A program made the position numbers and the translations under genes. DNA of 64,000 nt from NCBI RefSeq assembly GCF_009765825.1, contig NZ_LMUR01000015.1, forward strand, positions 528,798-592,797, read 5' to 3'. This DNA is from Granulicella sp. L60 (GTDB lineage Bacteria > Acidobacteriota > Terriglobia > Terriglobales > Acidobacteriaceae). How positions within the stretch are numbered: the first letter of the stretch is position 1; each line of letters begins with the position of its first letter. The notes beneath the pieces are model-generated. The model did no database searches, had not been told where the DNA came from, and saw nothing but the letters and a program-made list of their open reading frames with translations. Positions 55,086 through 63,312 of this stretch are shown here, piece after piece.

Positions 55086-56840
55086 TTGAGTTCACTGGTT
55101 TCAGTAAACGTAGGTCTTCCTCGCGACGTCGAGTGGCAGGGGAAGATTGTGTGTACAGGTATTTGGAAACGCCCCGTCGCCGGCAGGATTATTGCGCGGC
55201 GTCTCAATCTGGACGGAGACGGGCAGGGTGACCTCGAAGGGCACGGCGGGGAGCACCGCGCCGTCATGGTCTATCAACTGGACTCATATCGCTACTGGGA
55301 GAAGTTCCTCCAGCGCAGTGGGCTTGAATATGGCCAGTTCGGAGAAAACTTCACTGTCGACGGCCTGGCGGATAACGAGGTCTGTATTGGTGATCATTAC
55401 CGGATAGGCGGAGCTCTCTTTGAAGTAACACAACCGCGGGTCACTTGCTATCGTGTCGGCATCAGAATGAACGATCCGCAGATGCCCTCACTTCTCGTAT
55501 CGCACAAAAGGCCCGGCTTCTACTTTCGCGTGCTTGAGGAAGGCGAGGTTGGTGCCGGGGATGAAATTGTCAGAGTCGCGGAAGGACCAGAACGGGTCAG
55601 TATCGAGGAGATCGATGGTCTGCTTTACCTGCCGGGGCACCCGCTGGAGTCTCTACGACGCGCTTTGCGTGTGCCTGCACTGAGCTTTGGTTGGAAACAA
55701 TCGCTCGAAGCCCTGGCCGAGGCCGGAAAGCAACAAGAGCCATATGGTAATGCCGGGCTCGCTCCGTCGTCTACGCCGGCGCCGGCGTGGTCTGGTTTTC
55801 GGCCTCTTCGCGTTGCGAATATCCAGCGTGAAAGCGTTGACGTGCTCTCGTTTGTTTTCGAGTCTGAGGACCATAGTCCTCTACTGTCTGCCATCCCTGG
55901 CCAGTTCCTGGCACTTAGGTTACCGGTCGACAGCCATACCGCTCCACTGGTACGCAACTACTCGATATCTAACTTTGAAGATGTGGGCAGATATCGCATC
56001 AGTGTTAAACGCGCCGCTGGTTCTGGCAGTCACTATCTTCACGACCAGGTGAAGAGCGGGGACATCATTCACGTGAGTGCGCCACGAGGAGAATTTGCCG
56101 TTGCCCCAGGAGCGAACCCTGTCGTCTTGATTAGTGCAGGCATTGGGGTAACGCCAGTGCTCGCAATGCTGCACTCGCTTGCGGCGTCGCAGAGCGGCAA
56201 AACGCGGGAGGTCTGGTGGTGCTACGGCACTCGAAATGGTGAAGAGCATCCATTTGCCTCTGAAGTGAAGGGATTACTCGAGGGATTTTCCCGGAGCCAC
56301 TCTTTTGTTGCCTACAGCAGGCCAGCTGATGACGATCGGGGCTACGATGCTTCAGGCCATCTGAACCTTTCAGCATTGCAACGGTTAGGGATTCCTGAAG
56401 AAGCAGATTTTTATCTCTGCGGGCCGGCCGCTTTTCTCGCCGATTTTATTGCGGACTTGAATACGTGGGGAGTACCTGGAACCCGTATTCATTCAGAGAC
56501 TTTCGGCGCTGGGGCGGCATTGACTCCAGGTATCGCAAGTAAGCCATCCCTTTCGCCACATCCGCCCAAAGGGAGCGCCGGTATCGGCCCGCTTGTCTCC
56601 TTCACACGAAGCAGTTTGGTTGCACCCTGGGACTCTCGATACGGGAATCTACTTGAATTTGCTGAAGCATGCGACGTTCCTGTGAGGTGGTCGTGCCGGG
56701 TGGGTGTTTGTCATACTTGCGAGTCCGGACTCATAGACGGAAAAGTCCGCTATATACCTGAACCGCTGGACCAGCCAGCGAGTGGAGATGTTTTGATTTG
56801 CTGCTCATCCCCACTCACGGCGATTGAATTGGATCTTTAG
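55086..56840 (+). CDS. MOSC domain-ferredoxin reductase-2Fe-2S fusion
   Basis: A 584-residue fusion. Residues 1-215 are a YiiM-like MOSC domain (GTGIWKRPVAGRI, the Cys in the VTQPRVTCYRVG region and FGENFTV). Residues 240-470 are a ferredoxin reductase (FLALRLPVDSH, RNYSISN for FAD, VVLISAGIGVTPVLAML for NAD(P)). The last 85 residues carry a plant-type 2Fe-2S cluster (CRVGVCHTCESGL, then CCSSP). It starts at a TTG (55086) with a GAAGGTG site. MOSC proteins in molybdenum-linked reduction of N-hydroxylated compounds share this fusion. Confidence 0.9.
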   Translation: MSSLVSVNVGLPRDVEWQGKIVCTGIWKRPVAGRIIARRLNLDGDGQGDLEGHGGEHRAVMVYQLDSYRYWEKFLQRSGLEYGQFGENFTVDGLADNEVCIGDHYRIGGALFEVTQPRVTCYRVGIRMNDPQMPSLLVSHKRPGFYFRVLEEGEVGAGDEIVRVAEGPERVSIEEIDGLLYLPGHPLESLRRALRVPALSFGWKQSLEALAEAGKQQEPYGNAGLAPSSTPAPAWSGFRPLRVANIQRESVDVLSFVFESEDHSPLLSAIPGQFLALRLPVDSHTAPLVRNYSISNFEDVGRYRISVKRAAGSGSHYLHDQVKSGDIIHVSAPRGEFAVAPGANPVVLISAGIGVTPVLAMLHSLAASQSGKTREVWWCYGTRNGEEHPFASEVKGLLEGFSRSHSFVAYSRPADDDRGYDASGHLNLSALQRLGIPEEADFYLCGPAAFLADFIADLNTWGVPGTRIHSETFGAGAALTPGIASKPSLSPHPPKGSAGIGPLVSFTRSSLVAPWDSRYGNLLEFAEACDVPVRWSCRVGVCHTCESGLIDGKVRYIPEPLDQPASGDVLICCSSPLTAIELDL

Positions 56841-56879
56841 AATCCTGGGTCGGCATTTTCCAGTTTCCGGGGCGACAGC

Positions 56880-57689
56880 CTACGACGCATTGTGAGCCAT
56901 GATCTCCACTGCTTCGGTTGTCGTCAGAACAGCGTGAGCAAGGTAGGCATAGTTGATCAGCGCTGCAGTATAGCCGTATCCCCATTCAGGATGCTTCGGT
57001 GCCGCGGTGGCATCCTTCACGACAGCCACTTCAAATCCCTGTTCCAGCAATTCCCGAAGGTGAGATTCAACACACATATTCGCAAGCATTCCGCCCAGAA
57101 TGATTTTGCTGATCCGATATTTCCGCAATTGAAGAACAAGGTCGTTGGTTTCCGGGCCCCAAACACGATGCGGCGAAACCACAACGGTCTTACCGTCCTC
57201 GATGTATGGCTTATACCGTTCCAACCAGTCTGCGCCTGAACCTCTCAACCCATCGATACTTAGTCTGCCCTTTCTTGCGAACATATTCTCGGTCGCCTCG
57301 TCAGTTTCAAGCGGGCCATTAAACTTCCAGCCTTTATCTTCGGGGAAGAAGTAGTGGGGAGAGATAAAGACCTCATAGCCATGTGCCTTCGCAGCTTTGA
57401 AGATTCGCTCGATATTCTCGACGGTGTTGTTTTCCTTGAGGCTTTCGTGGAGCAGGGGCCATGCAAGACCTTTTTCACTCAGAACATCATTCTGTGGGTC
57501 GATGATTACGACTGCCGTGTCGGATTTATGTAGGGTCAAGCCGGGAGCCGTGCCCTTGTGCTGAGGTTTTTCGGTTTGGATCTCGCCGTCTTGCGCGGTG
57601 AGACTAGACGAGAGAAGTGCAGCAGCGGAGGCGCTTGCAGTCGTCAAGAACTGGCGGCGGGATGTGTTCAACAGATCGTTCAATTCCAT
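56880..57689 (-). CDS. Tat-exported isochorismatase-like hydrolase
   Basis: A 269-residue protein with a twin-arginine signal (NTSRRQFLTTASASAAALL), then an isochorismatase-fold domain: catalytic Asp in VVIIDPQNDVLSE, Lys in the middle sheet, and Cys in GGMLANMCVESHLREL. Substrate is unknown; cysteine hydrolases of this type cleave amides or vinyl ethers. It is the last gene of the hydrolase-PPOX-isochorismatase operon (25 bp from its neighbour). Confidence 0.9.
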   Translation of the reverse strand: MELNDLLNTSRRQFLTTASASAAALLSSSLTAQDGEIQTEKPQHKGTAPGLTLHKSDTAVVIIDPQNDVLSEKGLAWPLLHESLKENNTVENIERIFKAAKAHGYEVFISPHYFFPEDKGWKFNGPLETDEATENMFARKGRLSIDGLRGSGADWLERYKPYIEDGKTVVVSPHRVWGPETNDLVLQLRKYRISKIILGGMLANMCVESHLRELLEQGFEVAVVKDATAAPKHPEWGYGYTAALINYAYLAHAVLTTTEAVEIMAHNAS

Positions 57690-57713
57690 GGTTTTTCCCT
57701 GTTGTGTGAAGGT

Positions 57714-58364
57714 TTAGGTACTTACGGTTTGGTTTTTCTCACTCTTTGGTTTCTCGCTCTGTTCCTGCCGTAACGCCTTGTTTTCTGCTTCCAAAGCGGT
57801 GACCTTTTCCTCGAGCTCATGCACGGCCGCATGAATCTCCTCAGCGGTATAGCGAGGAATAATATGCTGCTGGCAGTTCCAGTCAAATGCTTCAATGTGA
57901 ATCACGAAGACTCTTTCGATGTGGGCCTTATACCCAGGCACTTCCACCCGATTCAGCCATTCAGCAGCATCCTTGCCCTCGAAGACTTCTCCGTGTCCCA
58001 GGATCTTAAGGCGCGCCTGCCGAGGATAATCAACGAAGATCATAGCAACCCTGTTATCTGTGAGCAGGTTCCCTGTAGTGATGTACTGTTTGTTTCCAGA
58101 GAAATCAGCGAATGCAAGAGTGTGGGTATCGATGACCTTTAAGAAGCCTGGCGGCCCGCCTCGGTGTTGCACGTAGGGCCAACCTGAGGAGCTGATGGTT
58201 GCCCAGTAAAAGCTGTCTCGCCCGGAGAGAAACTGGGTTTCAAACTTTGTGAGATGCTCTTGCCCCGAACTCGAATTCACCATCCTCTCGTATTGGCGTC
58301 GACTGCCGTGACGCTCTTGAAGTTTCTTGACGATGGGTGTGAAAAGAATTGAACCGATAGGCAT
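57714..58364 (-). CDS. PPOX-class flavin/F420-dependent protein
   Basis: A 216-residue protein of the pyridoxamine-5'-phosphate-oxidase-like split-barrel family: DSFYWATISSSGWPYVQHRGGPPGFLKVI, FADFSGNKQYITTGNL, RVAMIFVDYPRQARLKILGHGEVFE. The last 45 residues form a charged coiled coil (ELEEKVTALEAENKAL). Substrate unknown. Second gene of the three-gene operon. Confidence 0.88.
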   Translation of the reverse strand: MPIGSILFTPIVKKLQERHGSRRQYERMVNSSSGQEHLTKFETQFLSGRDSFYWATISSSGWPYVQHRGGPPGFLKVIDTHTLAFADFSGNKQYITTGNLLTDNRVAMIFVDYPRQARLKILGHGEVFEGKDAAEWLNRVEVPGYKAHIERVFVIHIEAFDWNCQQHIIPRYTAEEIHAAVHELEEKVTALEAENKALRQEQSEKPKSEKNQTVST

Positions 58365-58380
58365 GCGCTCTCACAGTAAT

Positions 58381-58421
58381 CATGTGTGTGGACGCCACAG
58401 AACATGTCGTCCACACACATG
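58381..58421 (-). repeat. 14-bp perfect inverted repeat inside the hydrolase operon
   Basis: CATGTGTGTGGACG (58381-58394) and CGTCCACACACATG (58408-58421) form a perfect stem with a 13-base loop, between the hydrolase stop and the PPOX start. There is no T-run, so it may be a processing or attenuation hairpin rather than a terminator. Confidence 0.65.
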
Positions 58422-58426
58422 GGCAA

Positions 58427-59317
58427 TTAGGCGTTCTTTTCAAAGAACTCCAAGATGTGATTTGCAATCTCCTCACCGTGAGTCTCGAGTGCGAAATGTC
58501 CCGCTTCGAGAATATGGGTTTCAACTTTGGGAAGATCACGCTTGTAGGGAACGGCACCCTCGGGCGGGAAGATGAAATCTTTCTTACCCCAGGTGATGAG
58601 CATCGGCGGTTGATATTTGCGGAAGAACTCCTGAAACTGCGGATAAAGCGGCACGTTCGTCCGGTAGTCGTACAACATGTCCAACTGAATATCGGCGTTT
58701 CCGGGGCGATCCATCCCGAGCTGGTCGAGCGTATAGGTAGTTGGGTCCACCAGAGTCTTGTCGGAGACGCCGTTTTCATACTGCCATTTGGTCGCGTCCG
58801 GTTGGGTCAGATAGTCCAGTGCCGCGCGATTTTCGGTGGTCGCCTCGCCCCAATACTTCTTAATCGGATCCCAGAACTCGCGAAGCCCTTCTTCGTAGGC
58901 ATTGCCGTTCTGGACAATCAGGCCCGAAACCTTCTCAGGGTGACGAATGGCCAGGCGGTATCCGATGGGTGCGCCGTAATCCATCACGTACATTGCGTAC
59001 TTTTCGAGCCCGAGCTTCTTGGTCAGCTCCTCAACAAGGTTCGTCATATTTTCGAACGTATATGCGAAGCTCTTGCGATCTGGCATGCTGCTGAATCCGT
59101 AGCCCGGGTAGTCGGGAGCGATAATACGGAACTTCCCGGCAAGCCGAGGAATCAGGTTGCGGAACATGTTTGACGACGTCGGAAAGCCATGCAGCAACAG
59201 GAGGACAGGTGCGTCCTTCGCGCCTGCTTCGCGGTAGAAAAGATCGATATCTCCAATGCGAATTGTGTTGTAGTGCACGGTCGACGCTGACTCGGATGCG
59301 TTGGTCTTAGCGGTCAT
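58427..59317 (-). CDS. Alpha/beta hydrolase, haloalkane-dehalogenase/epoxide-hydrolase-like
   Basis: A 296-residue hydrolase: oxyanion loop LLLLHGFPTSSNMFRNLI, an Asp nucleophile in AMYVMDYGAPIGYRLA (as in epoxide hydrolases and dehalogenases), acid in ITWGKKDFIFP and His in LEAGHFALETHGEEIA. The Asp nucleophile argues for epoxide hydrolase or dehalogenase type rather than an esterase. The ATG at 59317 has AAGGA. First gene of the operon with PPOX and isochorismatase-like genes. Confidence 0.88.
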   Translation of the reverse strand: MTAKTNASESASTVHYNTIRIGDIDLFYREAGAKDAPVLLLLHGFPTSSNMFRNLIPRLAGKFRIIAPDYPGYGFSSMPDRKSFAYTFENMTNLVEELTKKLGLEKYAMYVMDYGAPIGYRLAIRHPEKVSGLIVQNGNAYEEGLREFWDPIKKYWGEATTENRAALDYLTQPDATKWQYENGVSDKTLVDPTTYTLDQLGMDRPGNADIQLDMLYDYRTNVPLYPQFQEFFRKYQPPMLITWGKKDFIFPPEGAVPYKRDLPKVETHILEAGHFALETHGEEIANHILEFFEKNA

Positions 59318-59674
59318 GATGTATTCCTTAAACCTCGTGTAGGCGAGACGAAATGCCAGCCCCGCCAAAACAATAAACAAAACTACGACGCTTGCCTATA
59401 GTGTCTTCCCGGTAACGTGTTTCTCGTAGCGTGGATACCCAATTGGCGCCGACGAGGATATCCGCTACGCTTGCGATGAAAATGGTTTCTCAGCTTTCTG
59501 GGGAGAGTCTATCCATGTAGCTGAAGAGTGATGGCGAATTACTTCGTCCTGGTAGCGATTCTTAGGTCCGCGGTGAAGGACTGGCGCCTTCGTTCGCTGG
59601 CCTCAATGAAAGTAAGATCGTCCAATTCCCGACCTCGGTCGGCTAACCTCGAACTCCCCACAGGAGGAGAAGAA
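59318..59674 (+). other. Divergent intergenic region
   Basis: About 360 bp between the hydrolase and DUF302 starts. It includes the open frame upstream of DUF302, which I read as non-coding. No clear promoter boxes seen. Confidence 0.4.
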
Positions 59675-60073
59675 ATGGCGTCTAGTGCAGACAATGGACT
59701 TGTAAATCTCAGCAGCCCGTACTCTGCAGAGCAAAGTGTAGAAAGGCTGGAAGGACTCCTTAAGTCAAAGGGTATTCCCATCCATGGCAAAGTGGACCAC
59801 GGTGAGCATGCCGCACACGTTGGATTGAAGATGAATCCCTCTGTGTTGCTTATGTTTGGCAATCCTAAAGCAGGGACACCGTTGATGATCGCATCTCCTA
59901 CTGTGGCGATTGATTTGCCCCTCAAAGCACTGGCCTGGGAGGATGCACAAGGCAAGGTGTGGCTCACGTATAACAGCCCCGAATACCTGGCCGAGAGGCA
60001 CAACCTGCCGCAGGATCTTATGCAGAACATCGTTCTGATCAAGGACCTTTGCGAAGAAGCCGTGAAAGCTTAG
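59675..60073 (+). CDS. DUF302 domain protein
   Basis: A 132-residue protein matching the DUF302 family: NLSSPYSAEQSVERLEGLLKSKGI, VLLMFGNPKAGTPLMIASPTVAIDLPLKALAWED, VWLTYNSPEYLAERH. Function unknown. The frame opens further upstream but the ATG at 59675 with AGGAGG is clear. It sits 37 bp upstream of rpiA and may be co-transcribed. Confidence 0.92.
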   Translation: MASSADNGLVNLSSPYSAEQSVERLEGLLKSKGIPIHGKVDHGEHAAHVGLKMNPSVLLMFGNPKAGTPLMIASPTVAIDLPLKALAWEDAQGKVWLTYNSPEYLAERHNLPQDLMQNIVLIKDLCEEAVKA

Positions 60074-60110
60074 CCTCCAAGGCACTGAACCCCTTAGGAC
60101 ACTGAGAGAT

Positions 60111-60839
60111 ATGACACAAGACGAGGCAAAATTGCTGGTGGCAAAGCGTGCTATGGAGTTTATCTCCGATGGCATGAGGGTGGGGTTGGGTACCGGGACC
60201 ACCGCAACCCCGTTCATTTATGAGCTGGGAGAGGCAGTAAAGGCCGGTCTACGCATTGAGGCAATCGCGACCAGTGAAGGGAGTGCAAAGCTCGCAAAGG
60301 AGCTGGGGATTCCACTTACAACCTTCGACGATACCCCTGTCCTCGATGTGGTTGTTGATGGTGCAGATGAAATTGCACCTGGACTTGCTCTGATCAAAGG
60401 TGGCCATGGAGCGCATCTCCGCGAGAAGATCGTTGCCTCCGCGTCAAAGCAGTTCATCGTGGTGGCCGACGAATCCAAGGTAGTTCATAAACTGGGCAAG
60501 TTCCCTTTGCCTGTAGAGGTGATCCAATTTGCGTTACCTCTGGTCACTCTTCGACTCGATGATCTGGGACTGAACCCTGTTCTTCGCCCATCGCCCGGTG
60601 GCGCAGGGCCATGGATCACCGACGAAGGCAATGTGATCCTCGACTGCCACTGTGGAGAGATCCAAGATCCCGAGAAAACCGCGAAAGAGATTCGCAACAT
60701 CGTGGGTGTGGTGGAACATGGGCTGTTTCTCGGCATGGCCAACCTGGCGCTGATTGCAGGTGAGAGCGGTGTGAGGGAACTGCGGGTAGGGAATGTTCTG
60801 CAGGGACCAGGAGGCACCGGCACCTCAGAGCTCCGCTAA
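60111..60839 (+). CDS. rpiA: Ribose-5-phosphate isomerase A
   Basis: A 242-residue enzyme interconverting ribose-5-P and ribulose-5-P. Family blocks: VGLGTGTTATPFIYELGE, VVDGADEIAPGLALIKGGHGAHLREKIVA and VVADESKVVHKLGKFPLPVEV (the catalytic Asp/Glu/Lys lie here). The C-terminal block is NIVGVVEHGLF. Length fits. It feeds the pentose phosphate pathway and so could supply the phosphoketolase. Confidence 0.94.
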   Translation: MTQDEAKLLVAKRAMEFISDGMRVGLGTGTTATPFIYELGEAVKAGLRIEAIATSEGSAKLAKELGIPLTTFDDTPVLDVVVDGADEIAPGLALIKGGHGAHLREKIVASASKQFIVVADESKVVHKLGKFPLPVEVIQFALPLVTLRLDDLGLNPVLRPSPGGAGPWITDEGNVILDCHCGEIQDPEKTAKEIRNIVGVVEHGLFLGMANLALIAGESGVRELRVGNVLQGPGGTGTSELR

Positions 60840-60887
60840 TGTCAGCAATAAGAGAAACCGAAGCTCACGAACAGTTCTTAACCCGAA

Positions 60888-61613
60888 ATGACAAACTCTT
60901 CCGCTTGCAAAGTTCGTAGTGTCGTCGTCACCGCCCTCCAGTCATCGATAGGGGCCCGCGAGAGCTTAGAGCGCCAGTCGCGAGCTGAATATGAACTCTC
61001 ATTGATAAGTCGCGTTCAACTCGGAGACGCGGCAGCCTTTGACTTACTGATCCGACCCCATCGGAGAAGACTTGAGGCGACAGTTCTGAAGATCGTCCGA
61101 AATGCTCAAGATGCAGAGGATGTCGTTCAACAATGCCTTTTGAAGATCTTTGCGAAGCTGGATCAATTCCGAGGTCATTCGCAGTTTTCCACCTGGATTA
61201 CTCGTATTGGAATCAATCAAAGTTTGATGTTTCTACGGAAGTCCCGAAGGCATTTGATATCGATCGACTCTCACTCAGGAGAGGATGAACAACTTTACTC
61301 GATGGAGCTACGAGATCCCGGGCTGACTCCTGAGGAGACCTGCATCGCGATCGAATTGGCGGACCTAATCAGAAATCAGATTGATCGGCTCCCCGAATCC
61401 GGTAAGTCCGTGTTTGTGAAGCTCTACCTGGAGCATTTGTCGATGGACCAGACTGCGCAAGTTCTGGGAATCAGTGTCGCCGCAGCCAAGTCCCGCGCTC
61501 TTAGGGCACGCCGCGATATTCGAAGGGCTTTCGAGGGGCGATTCGCTCGGGTCGATATCAGGAGATCGGTCATAGTCGCGGCCAGGAAACATCACGAATC
61601 GAAAGCCACATAA
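60888..61613 (+). CDS. ECF-type RNA polymerase sigma factor
   Basis: A 241-residue sigma-70-family factor. Region 2: FDLLIRPHRRRLEATVLKIVRNAQDAEDVVQQCLLKIF and FSTWITRIGINQSLMFLRKSRR. Region 4: ADLIRNQIDRLPESGKSVFVKLYLEHLSMDQTAQVLGISVAAAKSRALRARRDI. The first 35 residues are extra. No anti-sigma gene is adjacent, so how it is controlled is unclear. A start later than 60888 is possible; the ribosome site is weak. Confidence 0.9.
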   Translation: MTNSSACKVRSVVVTALQSSIGARESLERQSRAEYELSLISRVQLGDAAAFDLLIRPHRRRLEATVLKIVRNAQDAEDVVQQCLLKIFAKLDQFRGHSQFSTWITRIGINQSLMFLRKSRRHLISIDSHSGEDEQLYSMELRDPGLTPEETCIAIELADLIRNQIDRLPESGKSVFVKLYLEHLSMDQTAQVLGISVAAAKSRALRARRDIRRAFEGRFARVDIRRSVIVAARKHHESKAT

Positions 61614-61707
61614 CTGTTTGTCCTTAAGCCCCTCCAAGTGAGCGGGCTTAGATTTTGCTTTCAACAACGCAACGTAAACACCGACCACATAGATCAAAGG
61701 AGAAGAA

Positions 61708-63216
61708 ATGCCAGTCAAACCAGCCACAGCGACACCTGAGCCGTCCCCCACGAAACCTAAGTACACGGGCTTCGACGGCCAATACATTGATGGTGTATGG
61801 CTTCCCGGCAAGCATGGGTCGAAACTATCAGACACCGATCCCTATTCGGGCGAAGTCCTGGCGGAGATTGTTCAGGCCGACAAGGACGACCTTGATCGAG
61901 CCTATCGCGCTGCGGCAGCGGCTCAAGTTGCATGGGCGGCCGCAACGCCGATTACTCGTGCGGGCGTTATGCTCCGCTCGGCACAGATCATGGAGGAGAG
62001 GCACGCAGAAATCGTCGACTGGATCGTCCGCGAATCCGGAAGCACGATCGCCAAAGCAGAAATCGAGTGGCAGTTCGTCTACTCGGTGACTATCGAAGCT
62101 GCATCCTTCCCCCACCGCGCGTCGGGAAAGATTCTTCCGCTCGATGAGGCTGGCAAGGAAAGCCGTGTCTACCGCTCTCCACTTGGGGTCATTGGTGTCA
62201 TCAGCCCATGGAACTTCCCAATGTACCTGTCGCACCGCTCAGTCGGACCAGCGCTCGCACTGGGGAACGCGGTTGTTCTGAAGCCGGCCGAAGACACCCC
62301 CATCACTGGCGGCCTCCTTCTTGCGAAGATCTACGAGGAGGCAGGCCTTCCTCCCGGTCTACTAAACGTTGTGATCGGCCCGATTGATGAGGTTGGCGAT
62401 GCATTCTCTCTTCATCCAATACCAAGACTCATCTCCTTCACTGGATCGACACGGGTGGGACGACATATCGGTCAACTGGCTATGACCGGTCCATCATTGA
62501 AGAGAGTTGCGCTTGAACTTGGCGGCAATGCCCCTTGCGTCATCCTTGACGACGCCGATCTCGATGTAGCTGTTCGTGCCACGGTCATTGGGCGATTCCT
62601 GCATCAAGGACAAATCTGCATGAGTACCAATCGGATCATCGTCGATGCGAAGTTGCACGACGAGTTCGTCGACCGGTTTACTGCCCATGTCAAACAGCTT
62701 AAGTATGGCGATCCCAAGGATCCGGAAGTGGCGATTGGTCCTGTCATTAACCAAAAGCAGTTGAAGGCGCATTTGGCACATATCGCCTCAGCGCGATCCG
62801 AAGGGGCGACGCAATTGCTGGGTGGAGACCCTCAGGGTCAGGTAGTACCTCCTCACGTCTTCGTGGGTGTCAGGAATGACATGACCATCGCAAAGGAAGA
62901 GATGTTCGGGCCGATCGCTCCGATCATCAAAGCGAATGGAGAGGCCGATGCTTTGAGGTTGGCGAACGAGACTGAGTATGGCCTGTCGAGTGCAGTATTT
63001 ACTCGGGATCGCGAACGTGGCGTGCAGTTTGCCCGAAAGCTCGAGGCAGGCATGACTCATGTCAACGATCACAGTGTGGATGACACATCGACCGGTCCGT
63101 TTGGTGGTGAGAAGAACAGCGGGCTGGGACGGTTCGGTGGTGACTGGATCATCCAGGAGTTCACAAAGGAGCATTGGATTACCGTCAGGCATGAGCCAGC
63201 CGTCTATCCGTTCTAG
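61708..63216 (+). CDS. Aldehyde dehydrogenase
   Basis: A 502-residue NAD(P)-dependent aldehyde dehydrogenase. NAD-binding [13 protein letters not shown] and [15 protein letters not shown]; catalytic Glu in [12 protein letters not shown]; catalytic Cys in [13 protein letters not shown]; and [12 protein letters not shown]. An N-terminal Pro/Thr stretch ([13 protein letters not shown]) precedes the domain. The ATG has AAAGGAG. Substrate is broad or unknown. A hairpin follows at 63233-63256. Confidence 0.95.
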   Translation: MPVKPATATPEPSPTKPKYTGFDGQYIDGVWLPGKHGSKLSDTDPYSGEVLAEIVQADKDDLDRAYRAAAAAQVAWAAATPITRAGVMLRSAQIMEERHAEIVDWIVRESGSTIAKAEIEWQFVYSVTIEAASFPHRASGKILPLDEAGKESRVYRSPLGVIGVISPWNFPMYLSHRSVGPALALGNAVVLKPAEDTPITGGLLLAKIYEEAGLPPGLLNVVIGPIDEVGDAFSLHPIPRLISFTGSTRVGRHIGQLAMTGPSLKRVALELGGNAPCVILDDADLDVAVRATVIGRFLHQGQICMSTNRIIVDAKLHDEFVDRFTAHVKQLKYGDPKDPEVAIGPVINQKQLKAHLAHIASARSEGATQLLGGDPQGQVVPPHVFVGVRNDMTIAKEEMFGPIAPIIKANGEADALRLANETEYGLSSAVFTRDRERGVQFARKLEAGMTHVNDHSVDDTSTGPFGGEKNSGLGRFGGDWIIQEFTKEHWITVRHEPAVYPF

Positions 63217-63232
63217 AAGTTGGCAGGAGCGG

Positions 63233-63256
63233 TGAGTCTCCAAAATCGGAGACTCA
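63233..63256 (+). terminator. Hairpin after the aldehyde dehydrogenase gene
   Basis: A 9-bp stem (TGAGTCTCC / GGAGACTCA) with a six-base loop. It lacks a strong T-run, and lies between convergent genes. Confidence 0.5.
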
Positions 63257-63312
63257 TCGGTCCGTCTTAGCGAAAGCGGTGTGGCGTAGATTAAACAGAT
63301 TGCGAATCTGCG

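Noticed and set aside
58382..59173. 263-codon plus-strand open frame
   Set aside because: It lies antisense to the clear alpha/beta hydrolase gene with full catalytic motifs, and has no family pattern or ribosome site.
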